A stretch of 64,000 nt of DNA from Cryptomeria japonica (GCF_030272615.1 NC_081408.1:621608476-621672475), one strand, 5' to 3'. Shown: positions 34,968-45,997, counted from the first letter of the stretch. A program made the numbers and translations. Notes: a model not told the origin generated them from the letters alone.

Positions 34968-36206
34968 TGTAGCATCCTAAAATTGCGACACTTGCAATTT
35001 CGACTGCATTTCGGTCTTCACGATGGTGACGCAACACGGAACCTGAATGGAGACCCCGAAACCTGTTTATGACACCAAAAACTGCATTTTCAAGCACCCT
35101 GGCCTGAACCTCCTTTGCACCCTGCTGTCCCGGGAGGTGGGACCAGAGCGCCCAGCGCCCTGGTCCTTCAGGACCATGGCACCCAGCGCCCTGGTCCCTG
35201 GTCCTATTTTGGGCCTGGTCTCCTATGGGACTTCGGGTCTTTTTGTTTGCAAATTGGAAAATAACATTTCCTGGTCGGCCTAAGGTCGGGAAAATCAGTC
35301 TATTAACCCTAATTGACAAGTATATAAACTACATTTTCCTCTCCCATTTTGGTAGATGAAAAGAGGAAGGACATATGTGTACAAGACGTGGAAACGATAC
35401 TCAAATACTCAAACATTCAAGCATTCAAGCATTCCTTCTAAGTCTCCATTCAAGGCTAAGTGTTGCATTCAAGACAAGGATTCAACCATTGAAGAGGAGA
35501 TCACATACTACAACATACAACATACAACAAACAACAACATCTATACCTTCGCACATAAGGATACAAACATCCTTACAACAAGGTATTAGTACTTGTTTTA
35601 CATTACAATCATTTACATTTACAGCATTGCTCATTTCTTGGTTAATTCCAAAACCGGGGTTTGACCTAAAGGCAAACCCCTAATCCCTAACCCCCCAATC
35701 GTCTTCGCTTTTCTGTGTGTAGGTTGCAGGTACGCGGCTGAAATTGAAGATCTGGAATCCTTGTGCAAAGACGAACAGATCCCCCTTCGTTTTGCGGATT
35801 TTTCGGAGGACCGTGTGCACATCAGGCGCCATCGTCACGTCAACTTTTGCTCAAATTTGCAGGACAGCACCGTATCGACATTTTACTGCTAATTCCAGGT
35901 CCGCAGCTTCATCCTATATCCCTATCTCAGTTTATAAGCGAATCTTTCTCACTTTCTATGCATTCCTAGCTTAATTCTTCTGTGCACATTCTTTACAAAA
36001 GAGGGTAGCCTTGCTGTCTTAACCATTGAAACACATTTAGCATCCAATCTTGCATTGTGTGGGATTGGATCTTGTGGGTTTCAACCCCTCTTTTGAATGT
36101 AAAGTCTCCCTAAGTGAAAACCATCAACCCTAGCAACCTCCCTTCTCTCTCCTTGGAGTTGGAAGAGGGGAGAGCAACTAGGGTTCAATCGATTTTTCAC
36201 TTTACA
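34968..36206 (+). repeat. 5' LTR of Gypsy F
   Basis: TGTAGCATCCTAAAATTGCG ... CACTTTACA, 1,239 bp. TATATAAA at 35321-35328 is a likely TATA box. It contains the GGACC hairpin minisatellite (35140-35197) and one 30-bp GGACCGTGTGCAC hairpin (35808-35837). Confidence 0.92.
35140..35197 (+). repeat. Hairpin minisatellite in 5' LTR of F, two 31-bp units
   Basis: GC-rich units starting GGACCA and ending CCTGGTCC occur at 35140-35166 and 35171-35197. Each unit can fold on itself (GGACCAGRGC pairing with GCCCTGGTCC). The 3' LTR has three such units. Confidence 0.85.
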
Positions 36207-36209
36207 TTT

Positions 36210-36228
36210 TGGTGAACCCGACGTGAAC
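36210..36228 (+). other. Primer-binding site of Gypsy F
   Basis: TGGTGAACCCGACGTGAAC lies three bases after the LTR end. The same motif with one C/T change lies at the matching place in Gypsy G (45864-45882). I have not assigned the tRNA. Confidence 0.75.
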
Positions 36229-36569
36229 ATCCTTTCTGATTATTCATGGTTAGATCTGAAAATTTGCTTCCTTAATTACATTTCCATGTTTGATCTTTTG
36301 CAAATTTTAGAGGTTAATTGCATAAAAACCCTAAATTTTCTTTTTAGTAATTAAGCTTGTGAAATATTTAATTGTTAATGCTTGTTTCAGATCTGCCCTT
36401 CTATTACAAATTATCAGTTCATATTTGTGTTTTAATTTTGAAAGTTAAGTGGTTAAGTGTCAAAACCCTAATTTTTGAAACCCTCTTGATTCAACCTTTG
36501 ACTGATAATTTCACTGATCAAAACATCTCCAAATCAGCTGTAACTTTGGATTCCACAATAAAATCACAA

Positions 36570-37310
36570 TATCTTTCATCCCTGAAAATTTGGAAAAAAG
36601 TTGCGAGGACCGTGTGCACTCCGAGCGCCATCGTCCCCGACATTTTTTTCGAAATTTCGGGAGCTAGATCTTACTGTATTTTCCTACTAAAATCCAAAAT
36701 TTTGGCTGATTTTATCAATTATAACACTTTCAAAATTACAGTCAAAGTTGGTCTTGTGATTGCTTGGATTAAGGCTTCTAAACATTCAAAAATTATTGAA
36801 ATTGAAATTTTGTGTCAAAACTATGTTCTTACTGTCCTAAATCTGAAAAGTGTGTTTGCATTCATTCGAAATTTCAGCGCTTTATTCAAATTTTTGCAAT
36901 TTGTGACTTTTGAAATTAAGTGCTTAATTACAACAACTTTAATTTCCGCTTTCAAATTTGAATTTTGCATGAAATTGAGTCAATTTTTAAATTTCAAAAC
37001 TTGCATTGCTTTTGGTATTCCCTCTAAAATCATAAAATTCAAAATTTCAGTTTCCCTCTCTTTTTCAAAATTCAAATTTTGCATTTTTCGACAATCTTGG
37101 TAGGGTTCAATTTCGAGATTGCAACTTTAATTTGGCCTATCTACAGATCGTAAAATCACTCAATTTTTTCAGATTAGCTCTAAAATCTTCATAACTTTCA
37201 TTCCTGCAAATTTCGAAAAAAGTTGTCGGGACCGTGTGCACTCCGAGCGCCACAGTCCCTGACATTTTTTCTGAAATTTCGGGAGATTGTCCTGATTGTA
37301 TTTAACAGCT
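36570..37310 (+). repeat. Two copies of a hairpin module in the F leader
   Basis: A conserved module of about 110 bp occurs near 36575-36690 and 37190-37310. It has AATTTGGAAAAAAGTTG-like sequence, a 30-bp imperfect hairpin (36607-36636 and 37229-37258) that starts GGACCGTGTGCACTCC and ends GTCC, and then GACATTTTTTTCGAAATTTC-like sequence. The hairpin carries the self-complementary hexamer GTGCAC. The leader 36229-37474 is otherwise non-coding and rich in AAATTTC-type sequence. Confidence 0.75.
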
Positions 37311-37474
37311 TAAATCTAGAAGATTGGCTGATTTTACTGAAATTTGCTACCTCTAAAATCAAAATTTTCTCTCTCTCTCTAGTGCATGAGTTTTACAACA
37401 ATAAGCCCTACTTACACTATTCCGTTAGACGAAGCCGTAGAATTAAGTCTTTCCGAGGTTTAATTACCGAGGAG

Positions 37475-40360
37475 ATGGAACCTAATTTGAATAGCCTTTT
37501 TAACGAGGACATGGGTAATTCCTCTAATCCTCTTAATGATGAAGAAGCTCTCCATGAGGTTTCTGTAGAACAACTTGCGAAATTGGATAACCAATTTGAC
37601 GATTTTCGACAATGGATGTCTCAAGAATACCCCGATAGTCAAGCTCTTCCTTTAATTGAGGGTTTAAAAAATATGCTTCAAAGTGACAAGAATGGAATTG
37701 ATATTTTGCGTGGTATTGCACACATTGTGGATTCGAATGTGATGCCTATGAAGAGTTGTGCCGAAACTTTAGGTTATACACAACCTCCCACTCAAGTCAA
37801 TCACTCTATCCCTTTGACAACTTCTATTGCTAGCATACCTACCTTTACATCAAACATAATGACTACTTCTATACAAGACATTCCTCCTGTGATCACCAGT
37901 CATGGGGGCAATCCTTCTTCTTCAATTAACCCTCTTCCTTCATTCAATCTGACTTCTTCATTCATTCCTTCAATGAGTGTTCCTATTACATCTTCACAAA
38001 TGAACATGACGCAAGGGGGCAATTCATTCAATCATTCCATTCATCCTTATAGTGTTCCTCCTATCCAATCATCTCCTATGACTAATTATCATAGAGTCCC
38101 ACCACCTTACTCTTTACCTTCTTTCAATAACATAACACCTCCATCTCAATCTAACACATCTAATATGAATTCTTCGACTGAAGCGACCATTAACAATCTT
38201 GCACAAACTGTCTCCTCTTTACAGCAACAAATTGCCTCTATGAATCAATCTAAGTTTAGTGTGCCCACATTTGATGTTGCGAGCCCACTTTCTCTTGACA
38301 TTGTTCGAGCTATCCCTCCTAAACATGTTGAAATCCCGCATTTGGAGCTTTATAATGGTAAAGGTGATCCTCTAACACATGTTAAGACTTTTCAAACCAT
38401 ATGTACTGATTTTGCTTATGACCAAAGGTTGCTTGCAAAACTGTTTACTAGGACATTAAGAGACAAAGCCCTACAATGGTATTGCTCGTTGCCTTCTTAT
38501 TCTATTACTTCTTTCGAACAACTTGCAAATGCTTTCATTCAACAATTTCAAAACAATATAAGTCCTAAAGTTACTTTGATTGATTTAATGCATTGTAAAC
38601 AAGGTGTTAAAGAAAAAGTGACTGATTTCATTGGTAGATATAAGCATTTGTATGCTCAAATTTCTTTTCCAGTGCCTGACAATGATATTCAAAGAATCTT
38701 TATTTCTAATTTACAAAAAGATATTCGAGACAAACTTCTGTTTTCTGAGTTTACTTCTTTCCAACAGTTGTGTGCAACTCTTGACAATTATCAACTGACT
38801 GTGAGTCAAATGGAACAATCACATCCTATGGCTCCGAGTGATAAGGGTGATAGCAGTCAACAACCATTTGGGAAGTTTAAACCGAACAGAGATTCCATCA
38901 AATTCAATGAAAACATCATCAACAACAATGTGAATGCAGCATCAGGTGTGCCTCCTATTTCTAAATTTTTCAAGAAAGAAAGAAAGTATACTCCATTGAA
39001 TGAATCATTGCATAGTATTATGAATAAGTTATTGGAACAAAATGTGCTTACTCTTCCTCCTATAAGGCAAATTGATCCTGCAAAGATTACTTCACCTTAT
39101 TTTGATAACAAATCTTTTTGTCAATTTCATCGTCAGCCTAGAAATGATACTGAAAAATGTTTTTCTTTAAAGGGTAAAATTCAAGATTTGATTGATAATA
39201 ATACTATCTCTGTTTCTGGAGTGAATGATAAAGGCAATACATTTGTAGCTCCTCCTAACCAAAATCTTCAGATTTTCACTGATCCATTACCTTCTCATAC
39301 CTCTAATGCAATTGAGGCTAATGATTCTTCTTTCTCATCTGATGGTCTTGTGTCTATGACTACGAATGTGATTAACTTTGTAGAGCAGCAAGAAAACCCT
39401 AAAGAACCTTCCATCACATTTGATTCTAGTGAAACTATCAGGGCACCTGATGGTCCTTTATACATAGTTGCAAAAGTCAAGAATACACCTTGCCATGGAG
39501 TGCTTATTGATCCTTCGTGCATGATTAATGTTATTACTGAAGAATTTCTTTTTACTTTGCAATTGAATCAAGTGATCTATGCTGAAACAAATGTGGTTGT
39601 GAAACTATTTGATGCATTTTCTTCTCCTGCAATTGGTTCTATTACATTACCTATTGAGGTCCATAGTAAATCCCTTGATGTGAACTTTGCTATTATTCCA
39701 TCTTCCGAACAATTTCGTGTGAAGCTTGGCTATCCTTGGCTATCTTCCATGAAAGCTATTGCTTCTCCTATTCACAAGTGTTTGAAATTTCCCCATAATG
39801 GTGAAGTTGTTACTGTCAATCATAGTCTCTTTAAACCAGCTGAAAGAGCTTCTAGCGTTCCTATTGATTATTTTTGGCCTAAACAATTCCAATCCCTTCC
39901 ACCGCGAAGTGATCATCTTTTCAAATCTTATCAAAAGTGGAAAAAAGATATGATCCTATCTCTAAGTGAACCTAGAACACCCAAACTTGATATTCCTATT
40001 GTTCTTGAGAAGGAAGTTCTTCCTTTGAAAGATAAAACTAATGTCTTTCCTCAAGAAGATTCCCAACCCATCCCTATGGATGTGACTATGTCTATGCCTA
40101 ATAAACCTCCTAAAAATAGACCTATACCTCCTCGTCATGATGGACTTGGTCTTCTTCCTAAACCAAAAATTCCTCCTTTATATGGAGCAATTCCTCCTCC
40201 TTCTTTTTATAGAGAGAAGAGACCTTCTTCTTCTCCTATTATCCAGCCTAAGAGACCACAACCTAAACACCCAAGTGATAAGGATGAGAACATTCCTCCT
40301 CCTCAATCTTCTCTACTCCCTACTAAGACTAGACGAAATCGTTCTGCACGTGAACGCTGA
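37475..40360 (+). CDS. Gypsy F Gag with degenerate protease domain (961 codons)
   Basis: I start it at ATG 37475 (MEPNLNSLFNED); the open frame reaches back to 37223, but that part runs through the leader hairpin. Residues 1-280 are Ser/Pro/Asn-rich. About 282-450 is the retrotransposon Gag core (YNGKGDPLTHVKTF, DKALQWYCSLP, FIGRYKHLYAQ). Near 545 a decayed knuckle reads CQFHRQPRNDTEKC, compared with the CxxHxxxGHxTxxC of Tat-type Gags. Residues 655-800 align with the Gypsy aspartic protease (APDGPLYIVAKV ... LGYPWL), but the active site reads D-P-S. The C-terminus is Pro-rich. The product would form particles but could not process itself. It ends at TGA 40358-40360. Confidence 0.85.
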   Translation: MEPNLNSLFNEDMGNSSNPLNDEEALHEVSVEQLAKLDNQFDDFRQWMSQEYPDSQALPLIEGLKNMLQSDKNGIDILRGIAHIVDSNVMPMKSCAETLGYTQPPTQVNHSIPLTTSIASIPTFTSNIMTTSIQDIPPVITSHGGNPSSSINPLPSFNLTSSFIPSMSVPITSSQMNMTQGGNSFNHSIHPYSVPPIQSSPMTNYHRVPPPYSLPSFNNITPPSQSNTSNMNSSTEATINNLAQTVSSLQQQIASMNQSKFSVPTFDVASPLSLDIVRAIPPKHVEIPHLELYNGKGDPLTHVKTFQTICTDFAYDQRLLAKLFTRTLRDKALQWYCSLPSYSITSFEQLANAFIQQFQNNISPKVTLIDLMHCKQGVKEKVTDFIGRYKHLYAQISFPVPDNDIQRIFISNLQKDIRDKLLFSEFTSFQQLCATLDNYQLTVSQMEQSHPMAPSDKGDSSQQPFGKFKPNRDSIKFNENIINNNVNAASGVPPISKFFKKERKYTPLNESLHSIMNKLLEQNVLTLPPIRQIDPAKITSPYFDNKSFCQFHRQPRNDTEKCFSLKGKIQDLIDNNTISVSGVNDKGNTFVAPPNQNLQIFTDPLPSHTSNAIEANDSSFSSDGLVSMTTNVINFVEQQENPKEPSITFDSSETIRAPDGPLYIVAKVKNTPCHGVLIDPSCMINVITEEFLFTLQLNQVIYAETNVVVKLFDAFSSPAIGSITLPIEVHSKSLDVNFAIIPSSEQFRVKLGYPWLSSMKAIASPIHKCLKFPHNGEVVTVNHSLFKPAERASSVPIDYFWPKQFQSLPPRSDHLFKSYQKWKKDMILSLSEPRTPKLDIPIVLEKEVLPLKDKTNVFPQEDSQPIPMDVTMSMPNKPPKNRPIPPRHDGLGLLPKPKIPPLYGAIPPPSFYREKRPSSSPIIQPKRPQPKHPSDKDENIPPPQSSLLPTKTRRNRSARER

Positions 40361-40765
40361 CGAAAGCGTCGTCTTAGGGCTCAAGCAGCTGCTTCTCAAA
40401 CTTTGCAATCCCCAAAAACACCTTCAACAAGCATTATTCCATTTTCTCCAAAATCTCCTAAATATAAGATGCATGATGGTCTTGATCCTGTGCGAATTAA
40501 AGACCCTATTTTTATAAATCTTGATGATGCTATAGATGAAAATGTTATTCATGATGAAAATGTTACTCCTCTTGCTTCCGATAGTGAATATGAACTTGTT
40601 GATATTGGTAACCATTTATCTAATGAATTTTCTAAAGCACTTATCCTAGCTCCTAGACAAGAACAATGTGGCTTGGAACATGAACATAGCCCTTGTTTGG
40701 ATCTTGTGATAGCTCCATCTGCTGTGTTGGATGTTCCTCCTCTAGCGTGTTCCCTGCCTTCCTGA
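40361..40765 (+). pseudogene. In-frame continuation of Gypsy F ORF after one TGA
   Basis: The same frame stays open for 134 codons after the TGA (RKRRLRAQAAAS ... PPLACSLPS, stop at 40763-40765), with similar Ser/Pro and acidic composition. The stop is TGA in the context CGC TGA CGA AAG, which would fit mutation of a CGA Arg codon. Readthrough is possible but less likely. Confidence 0.65.
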
Positions 40766-41556
40766 AACATTGATCAGCAAGATCGAGGGGTAGATGACGT
40801 GCTAGACTAGTTACATTAGCATAGCAGATTCTCTCCTCCTCTCTTGTGTTACTTCTTCTATATGTTATTCTCATTCTTCTATTTGTTGTCCTTAGTGTTG
40901 TCTACTTGAGGACGATGCAAAGCATTGCGACCTCTTTTGGTCTCTCTCATGTTGACTCAAAAGACACATGTGTTCCCTTCTTCTAGGTGACCTTCCTTGA
41001 TTGGGGAATGAAGAACAATTATGCATACATACATATGATATATATACATGACTTATCATACGGCATACTGACCCCGAGGAAAGCGAAGTCACCTCGTGCT
41101 TTGTGTTTGTGTCTATTATCCTTGGGTTTATCTCACACTTGGGGGCTAAATCTTTGTGATAACGTGCTCCTTTCCTTTCTCATTTCGTATGTGTATCACT
41201 ACGTTAAAACAATCACCCCCGTTGAGGCGTGTGCGATCGCTTTAACGTAGGGGGGCATACACCCTGTCTATCCCTTCAGGATACTTGAAAATTTCTTGGC
41301 GAACTTAGTTTTGCCTTGAAAATTTTTGGTATTTCTTTTGCATGACTCATAGTGAGGGAACCTTACTACTGACAGTCATGGTTCTCCCTCGTTATCTTCC
41401 CTTTTACTTTGTCAATCGAAGTCGTAAGATCCTTGTCCACTGGGGGCTTGGTGTGTCTTGCCTCCTTGACGTGGTGAAAGTCTTTCAATGTTGTTTCCTT
41501 GTACTTTACCGGAAGTATGAGCGTACGCCTATACTCCCGCTAAAGTGGGGGCTAAA
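40766..41556 (+). other. 3' untranslated region and PPT of Gypsy F
   Basis: No coding signal. Internal G-run motifs of the type CTTGGGGGCTAAAT near 41140 and CTGGGGGCTTGG near 41440 precede the real PPT at 41541-41556. Non-coding 3' regions of this length are known from Tat/Ogre elements. Confidence 0.7.
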
Positions 41557-42823
41557 TGTAGCGTCCTAAAATTGCGACACTTGCAATTTTGACTGCATTT
41601 CGGTCTTCACGATGGCGACGCAACACGGAACCTGAATGGAGACCCCGAAACCTGTTTATGACACCAAAAACTGCATTTTCAAGCACCCTGGCCTGAACCT
41701 CCTTTGCACCCTGCTGTCCCGGGAGGTGGGACCAGAGCGCCCAGCGCCCTGGTCCTTCAGGACCAGGGCACCCAGTGCCCTGGTCCCCCAGGACCATGGC
41801 GCCCAGCGCCCTGGTCACTGGCTCTATTTTGGGCCCGGTCTCCTATGGGACTTCGGGTCTTTTTGTTTGCAAATTGGAAAATAACATTTCCTGGTCGGCC
41901 TAAGGTCGGGAAAATCAGTCTATTAACCCTAATTGACAAGTATATAAACTACATTTTCCTCTCCCATTTTGGTAGATGAAAAGAGGAAGGACATATGTGT
42001 ACAAGACGTGGAAACGATACTCAAATACTCAAACATTCAAGCATTCAAGCATTCCTTCTAAGTCTCCATTCAAGGCTAAGTGTTGCATTTAAGACAAGGA
42101 TTCAACCATTGAAGAGGAGATCACATACTACAACATACAACATACAACAAACAACATCTATACCTTCGCACATAAGGATACAAACATCCTTACAACAAGG
42201 TATTAGTATTTGTTTTACATTACAATCATTTACATTTACAGCATTGCTCATTTCTTGGTTAATTCCAAAACCGGGGTTTGACCTAAAGGCAAACCCCTAA
42301 TCCCTAACCCCCCAATTGTCTTCACTTTTCTATGTGTAGGTTGCAGGTATGCGGCTGAAATTGAAGATCTGGAATCCTTGTGCAGAGACGAACAGATCCC
42401 CCTTCGTTTCGCGGATTTTTCGAAGGACCGTGTGCACGCCGGGCACCATTGTCCCGTCAACTTTTGCTCAAATTTGCAGGACAGCACCGTATCGACATTT
42501 TACAGCTAATTCTAGGTCCGCAGCTTCATCCTATATCCCTATCTCAGTTTATAAGCGAATCTTTCTCACTTTCTATGCATTCCTAGCTTAATTCTTCTAT
42601 GCACATTCTTTACAAAAGAGGGTAGCCTTGCTATCTTAACCCTTGAAACGCATTTAGCATCCAATATTGCATTGTGTGGGATTGGATCTTGTGGGTTTCA
42701 ACCCCTCTTTTGAATGTAAAGTCTCCCTAAGTGAAAACCATCAACCCTAGCAACCTCCCTTCTCTCTCCTTGGAGTTGGAAGAGGGGAGAGCAACTAGGG
42801 TTCGATCAATTTTCCGCTTTACA
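41557..42823 (+). repeat. 3' LTR of Gypsy F
   Basis: TGTAGCGTCCTAAAATTGCG ... CGCTTTACA, 1,267 bp, TATATAAA at 41941-41948. It is 28 bp longer than the 5' LTR: one extra 31-bp hairpin unit, less a 3-bp loss in a CAA run. Confidence 0.92.
41729..41817 (+). repeat. Hairpin minisatellite in 3' LTR of F, three 31-bp units
   Basis: Units start at 41729, 41760 and 41791, an exact 31-bp period. The middle unit is the best hairpin: a 12-bp stem GGACCAGGGCAC with a three-base loop. The last unit ends GGTCA instead of GGTCC. Confidence 0.85.
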
Positions 42824-42828
42824 GTTTC

Positions 42829-43200
42829 TAGATCAATTGTGTCTTGGCCAACATAGATATTTTCTTCTCTCTCACGTCGCGACAAGTGTTTGATTGCAAG
42901 TGATCTTAAAAAGAGCTCTGATACCATGTTGAATTTTTCAACACAAGCACCTACAAGATCAAACAACAAACAAAAATACCTTCCACAAGAGAGAGTTGCA
43001 CAAATGAATAATATTACTCAAAAGAAAATAATATCGAATGAATTACAATTGTACAATGATGTGCTTATAAAGGAAGCACAAAGATGTCATGAGTTGAAAA
43101 TAGGAGAACTAAAGTGAAAGCATGAGGAGCTAAATAAACCTCAACTCTAGATAAACTAGATGCACAACTAAAGCAACAAGAAGCAACTTGATAAAGGCAA
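42829..43200 (-). mobile_element. 5' end of family E element, minus strand
   Basis: On the minus strand the LTR end (TTGAAAAATTCAACA) is at 42927 and a perfect TGGTATCAGAGC PBS at 42926-42915. About 85 bp of leader leads to an ATG near 42855 and is cut by the Gypsy F target site. LTR homology to 9879-10217 runs to about 43195. The sequence before F (34732-34967) does not continue this element, so the locus was already rearranged before F inserted. Confidence 0.75.
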
Positions 43201-43596
43201 TATTTACACCACCACCAAGAACCTATCAATTTGTCAAATTTGGAGCACTTTATCCTATGCCATCAAAGAAAATTTTTCTTTCCATGATCATATAAATCCT
43301 ATCAACAAAATAATGTCAAGAATTCATTTATGCATTAGTAACAAGAACAAGTATCAATCAGGTAAAAATATACTTCTTAATTAATTATTTAAATTTTCAA
43401 TTAAAAAAAAGTTTTGTACTCTACAAAAATTAGGCTACTATAGACCTTGTGTAGGCAAGGTACCACAACAACTAGGTTGTTCCACATGGCAGTTATTCAC
43501 CAGTTGTTGTAGTACCCCATGACCTCGCGGTAAGCTAAATTTCAACACTCTTGGTTGTAGGATGATCCAACAAAATATATTGGAATGATAAGATCA
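43201..43596. other. AT-rich, nothing recognised
   Basis: Short sequence between the family E LTR and Gypsy G. It has no reading frame of interest. Confidence 0.6.
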
Positions 43597-45860
43597 TGCA
43601 GCATCGTAAATTGTACACCCTTAATTGGGTGGTACAATTCCACGCTTAGGTTAGCACTCACCTTAGTGTTTTTTCATTTTTCATTTCAAATTCCTCCTTA
43701 AGCATTTAATTCATTAATTTAATTTAATTAAAGGTCTTCTCTTATCACTCTGCACATCTTAAAATTAGGCCCTTTACCCTAAGTGTGTCCCTTTTTATTT
43801 TATTCTCCCAATTAATCATTTCATCAAATACACTAATTGTGTCTTATTTCAACCTTCAAGGCTTGATTTTGCATATCTAAACATCACAAATTCCCACATA
43901 CTCCTCGGATTTACTTTAAAATCACAATATCTTGTTTCCCCAAAAATTTGGTGAGAAGTTGTTCAGACCATGTTGGTACCAATATGGTCCCGACTTTCCC
44001 CTGAATTTCGGGAGCATGTTTTGGCGGTATTTTAATATTCAAAACCAAAGATGGCAAAAAAAATATTATTTCTAAGTCAGTATATGACTTAAAACAAATT
44101 TAGGGTCTCCTACATAAACCCTTCCTTTCCTCATTTGAAGATCTAAGATCTAGCGATTGAAGGAGATTCTTATGAAATGAAAGTGCAGGTTTTATGAAGT
44201 CTACAACAACAAATCAAGCATTCAAGAAGTCTACATCAAGTATTTTCAACACCCTTTAGGAGATTTGAAGAAATTGAAGAATAATAGGAGATCACCGACT
44301 GATGATTGGCTTGTACCTCTCCCTTAGGGTTGGGTGCAGGTAAAGGAGTCTGGTGGACGCACAAATTTTGAGACCGACGGAAGATACAGAGACAATCTCA
44401 GGGCCAGAATCTAATATGAGATCACAAAGACAAGGGTGTGGTGCCTTGGGATAGGACCAGGGCATGGCACCCTCATCCTCATGGTTTTTTAATTTTATGT
44501 GCCAGATCCGCATTTCAAACTGTTGGGACCTTAGATCCATAAATCCAGCTTTTTGTTTGCACAGGGACCAAGGTGTTGGCAATTGACACTCATCCGATGG
44601 ATTCTAATGCATGTATAATGGATTACAGTTGTCATTGATGGCAACTCTCCTTTGAAATCCTATCTGGTAGTCATGATTCTTGGTAACCAGTGGAGGAAGT
44701 GGTCCAGTAATCTATCTCCAGTATTTCAGGATAAGCAGAGCTCTTTTGGTCCAGAATCTTTGCGGTCATTGCGGTGGTTAGATTCGTGCATGGGATGATA
44801 GGGCCGACACGTAGAAATAATTTGGACATTATTTGGTTGATCTGTATATTTTTTGGTGATTTGGTCTAAGCTCACACCCGGATACACGCTACATTGCATA
44901 TTGTTCTTGGACGGCTTCATGAATGTTTTATTCTATGATTGCGGATATATATGACCGATGTAGAAGATATTTTTGGGTGATGGTATGAGCAAGTAGTGAT
45001 CGAGAAACCTATTTGGCGTAGTTTCATGTGTGCATCTTGATCTGGTACCTGACTGAGAAGTAGAACAGAGCAGAGTTGCAGAGGTGTTACAGTCAAACAT
45101 TTGCACTTAACTGGAACTAATCTAGGCATTGTTTGATGCTATCTTGGAGTTCAATATTTGTAATTATCATTGTATTTAATTTGTACGTTAGTGAGACTTC
45201 CATATTCTAATTCAACCATTGGTTCTAGGCAGTGTGCCCGAATGCAAGTGCATTCCCCTTTTGTAATATTTATGTACTCCTGATCACAGTATATGAATAT
45301 TGTGGGTTCCAATCCCACCATGTTTTTTCCCTTTCTGGGTTTCCATGTGAAAATCTTGGTGTGATGATTTTGTGGTTGATTATCTTGTGTTTCTACATTT
45401 TACTTTCTTGCATTTGCTTCTGGTGGTCTAAGAATAAGTTTGAAGATTTATTAACCTTTAGAACACTAATTCACCCCCCCCTCTCTCAATGTTCCTTAAT
45501 TCCAACACAAGGGTCCTACTCATTTTTCATTAGTTTTCAGCAACAGGTGCACCTCTAAGTCCATTTTTCAACCTTGCTTTCTATATCTCAGTTTAAGTCT
45601 ACACAGAATCTGCATTTTTCAGTTAATGTGTCTATTTTGTTTCTCATCCCTTAGTTTAGTCGATTGTTGCATCATATTTTGCATATCTAATCATCATTTA
45701 TAGCAAAGGAATAGAAATCCTAAGAGATATTCCTTGACTCTCTCTTCCCTACAAGAAGTAGTCAAAGCAATATATCTCCCTAGGCTCTTTCATATTCCAC
45801 TGTGTGTACATGAGACGAGGATTAGGTCCTAGCTACTTGATTCCATTTTTTTGAATCACA
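43597..45860 (+). repeat. 5' LTR of Gypsy G with nested solo LTR
   Basis: It starts TGCAGCATCGTAAATTG and ends GAATCACA three bases before the PBS. Without the 934-bp insertion and its TSD copy the LTR is about 1,325 bp. A 26-bp near-palindrome (43965-43990) centred on GGTACC sits in the same module context as in F. Confidence 0.75.
44574..45507 (+). repeat. Solo LTR of family H
   Basis: 934 bp, TGTTGGCAATTGACACTCATC ... TTCCAACA. It is similar along its length to the LTRs of element H. It is flanked by a perfect 5-bp TSD, CAAGG (44569-44573 and 45508-45512). No internal sequence is present, so LTR-LTR recombination removed it. TATATATG at 44946-44953. Confidence 0.92.
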
Positions 45861-45863
45861 TTT

Positions 45864-45882
45864 TGGTGAACCTGACGTGAAC
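45864..45882 (+). other. Primer-binding site of Gypsy G
   Basis: TGGTGAACCTGACGTGAAC, one base different from the PBS of Gypsy F. Confidence 0.72.
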
Positions 45883-45997
45883 CCAATCTTCTTTAAATTT
45901 TCATTTTCTATTTAGATCTAGTTATTTCATCTTTCTTTTCATTAAAAAGCATTAAAAAAAAATAATTTTTCATTCATTGCATTGTGTGTTTTAAGTT

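Larger units (their letters stand above)
34968..42823 (+). mobile_element. Gypsy retrotransposon F, non-autonomous, complete
   Basis: 7,856 bp with LTRs of 1,239 and 1,267 bp, a PBS-like TGGTGAACCCGACGTGAAC, one long gag-protease frame and a PPT (TAAAGTGGGGGCTAAA, 41541-41556). The TSD is perfect: GTTTC at 34963-34967 and 42824-42828. The LTRs differ at a few dozen positions plus repeat-number changes, fewer than in other pairs here, so this is among the younger insertions. No RT, RNase H or integrase is present. The Gag features suggest the Tat/Ogre side of plant Gypsy. Confidence 0.92.

Noticed and set aside
36372-37103. 243-residue frame in the leader of Gypsy F
   Set aside because: Composition mirrors the AAATTTC-rich leader repeats, and the frame runs through the hairpin module. 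It lies ahead of a much better gag start and is probably fortuitous.
41552-41939. Several frames of 60-91 residues over the F LTR minisatellite, also at 34927-35319
   Set aside because: They arise from the GC-rich hairpin repeats in an LTR and occur on both strands. They are not gene-like.
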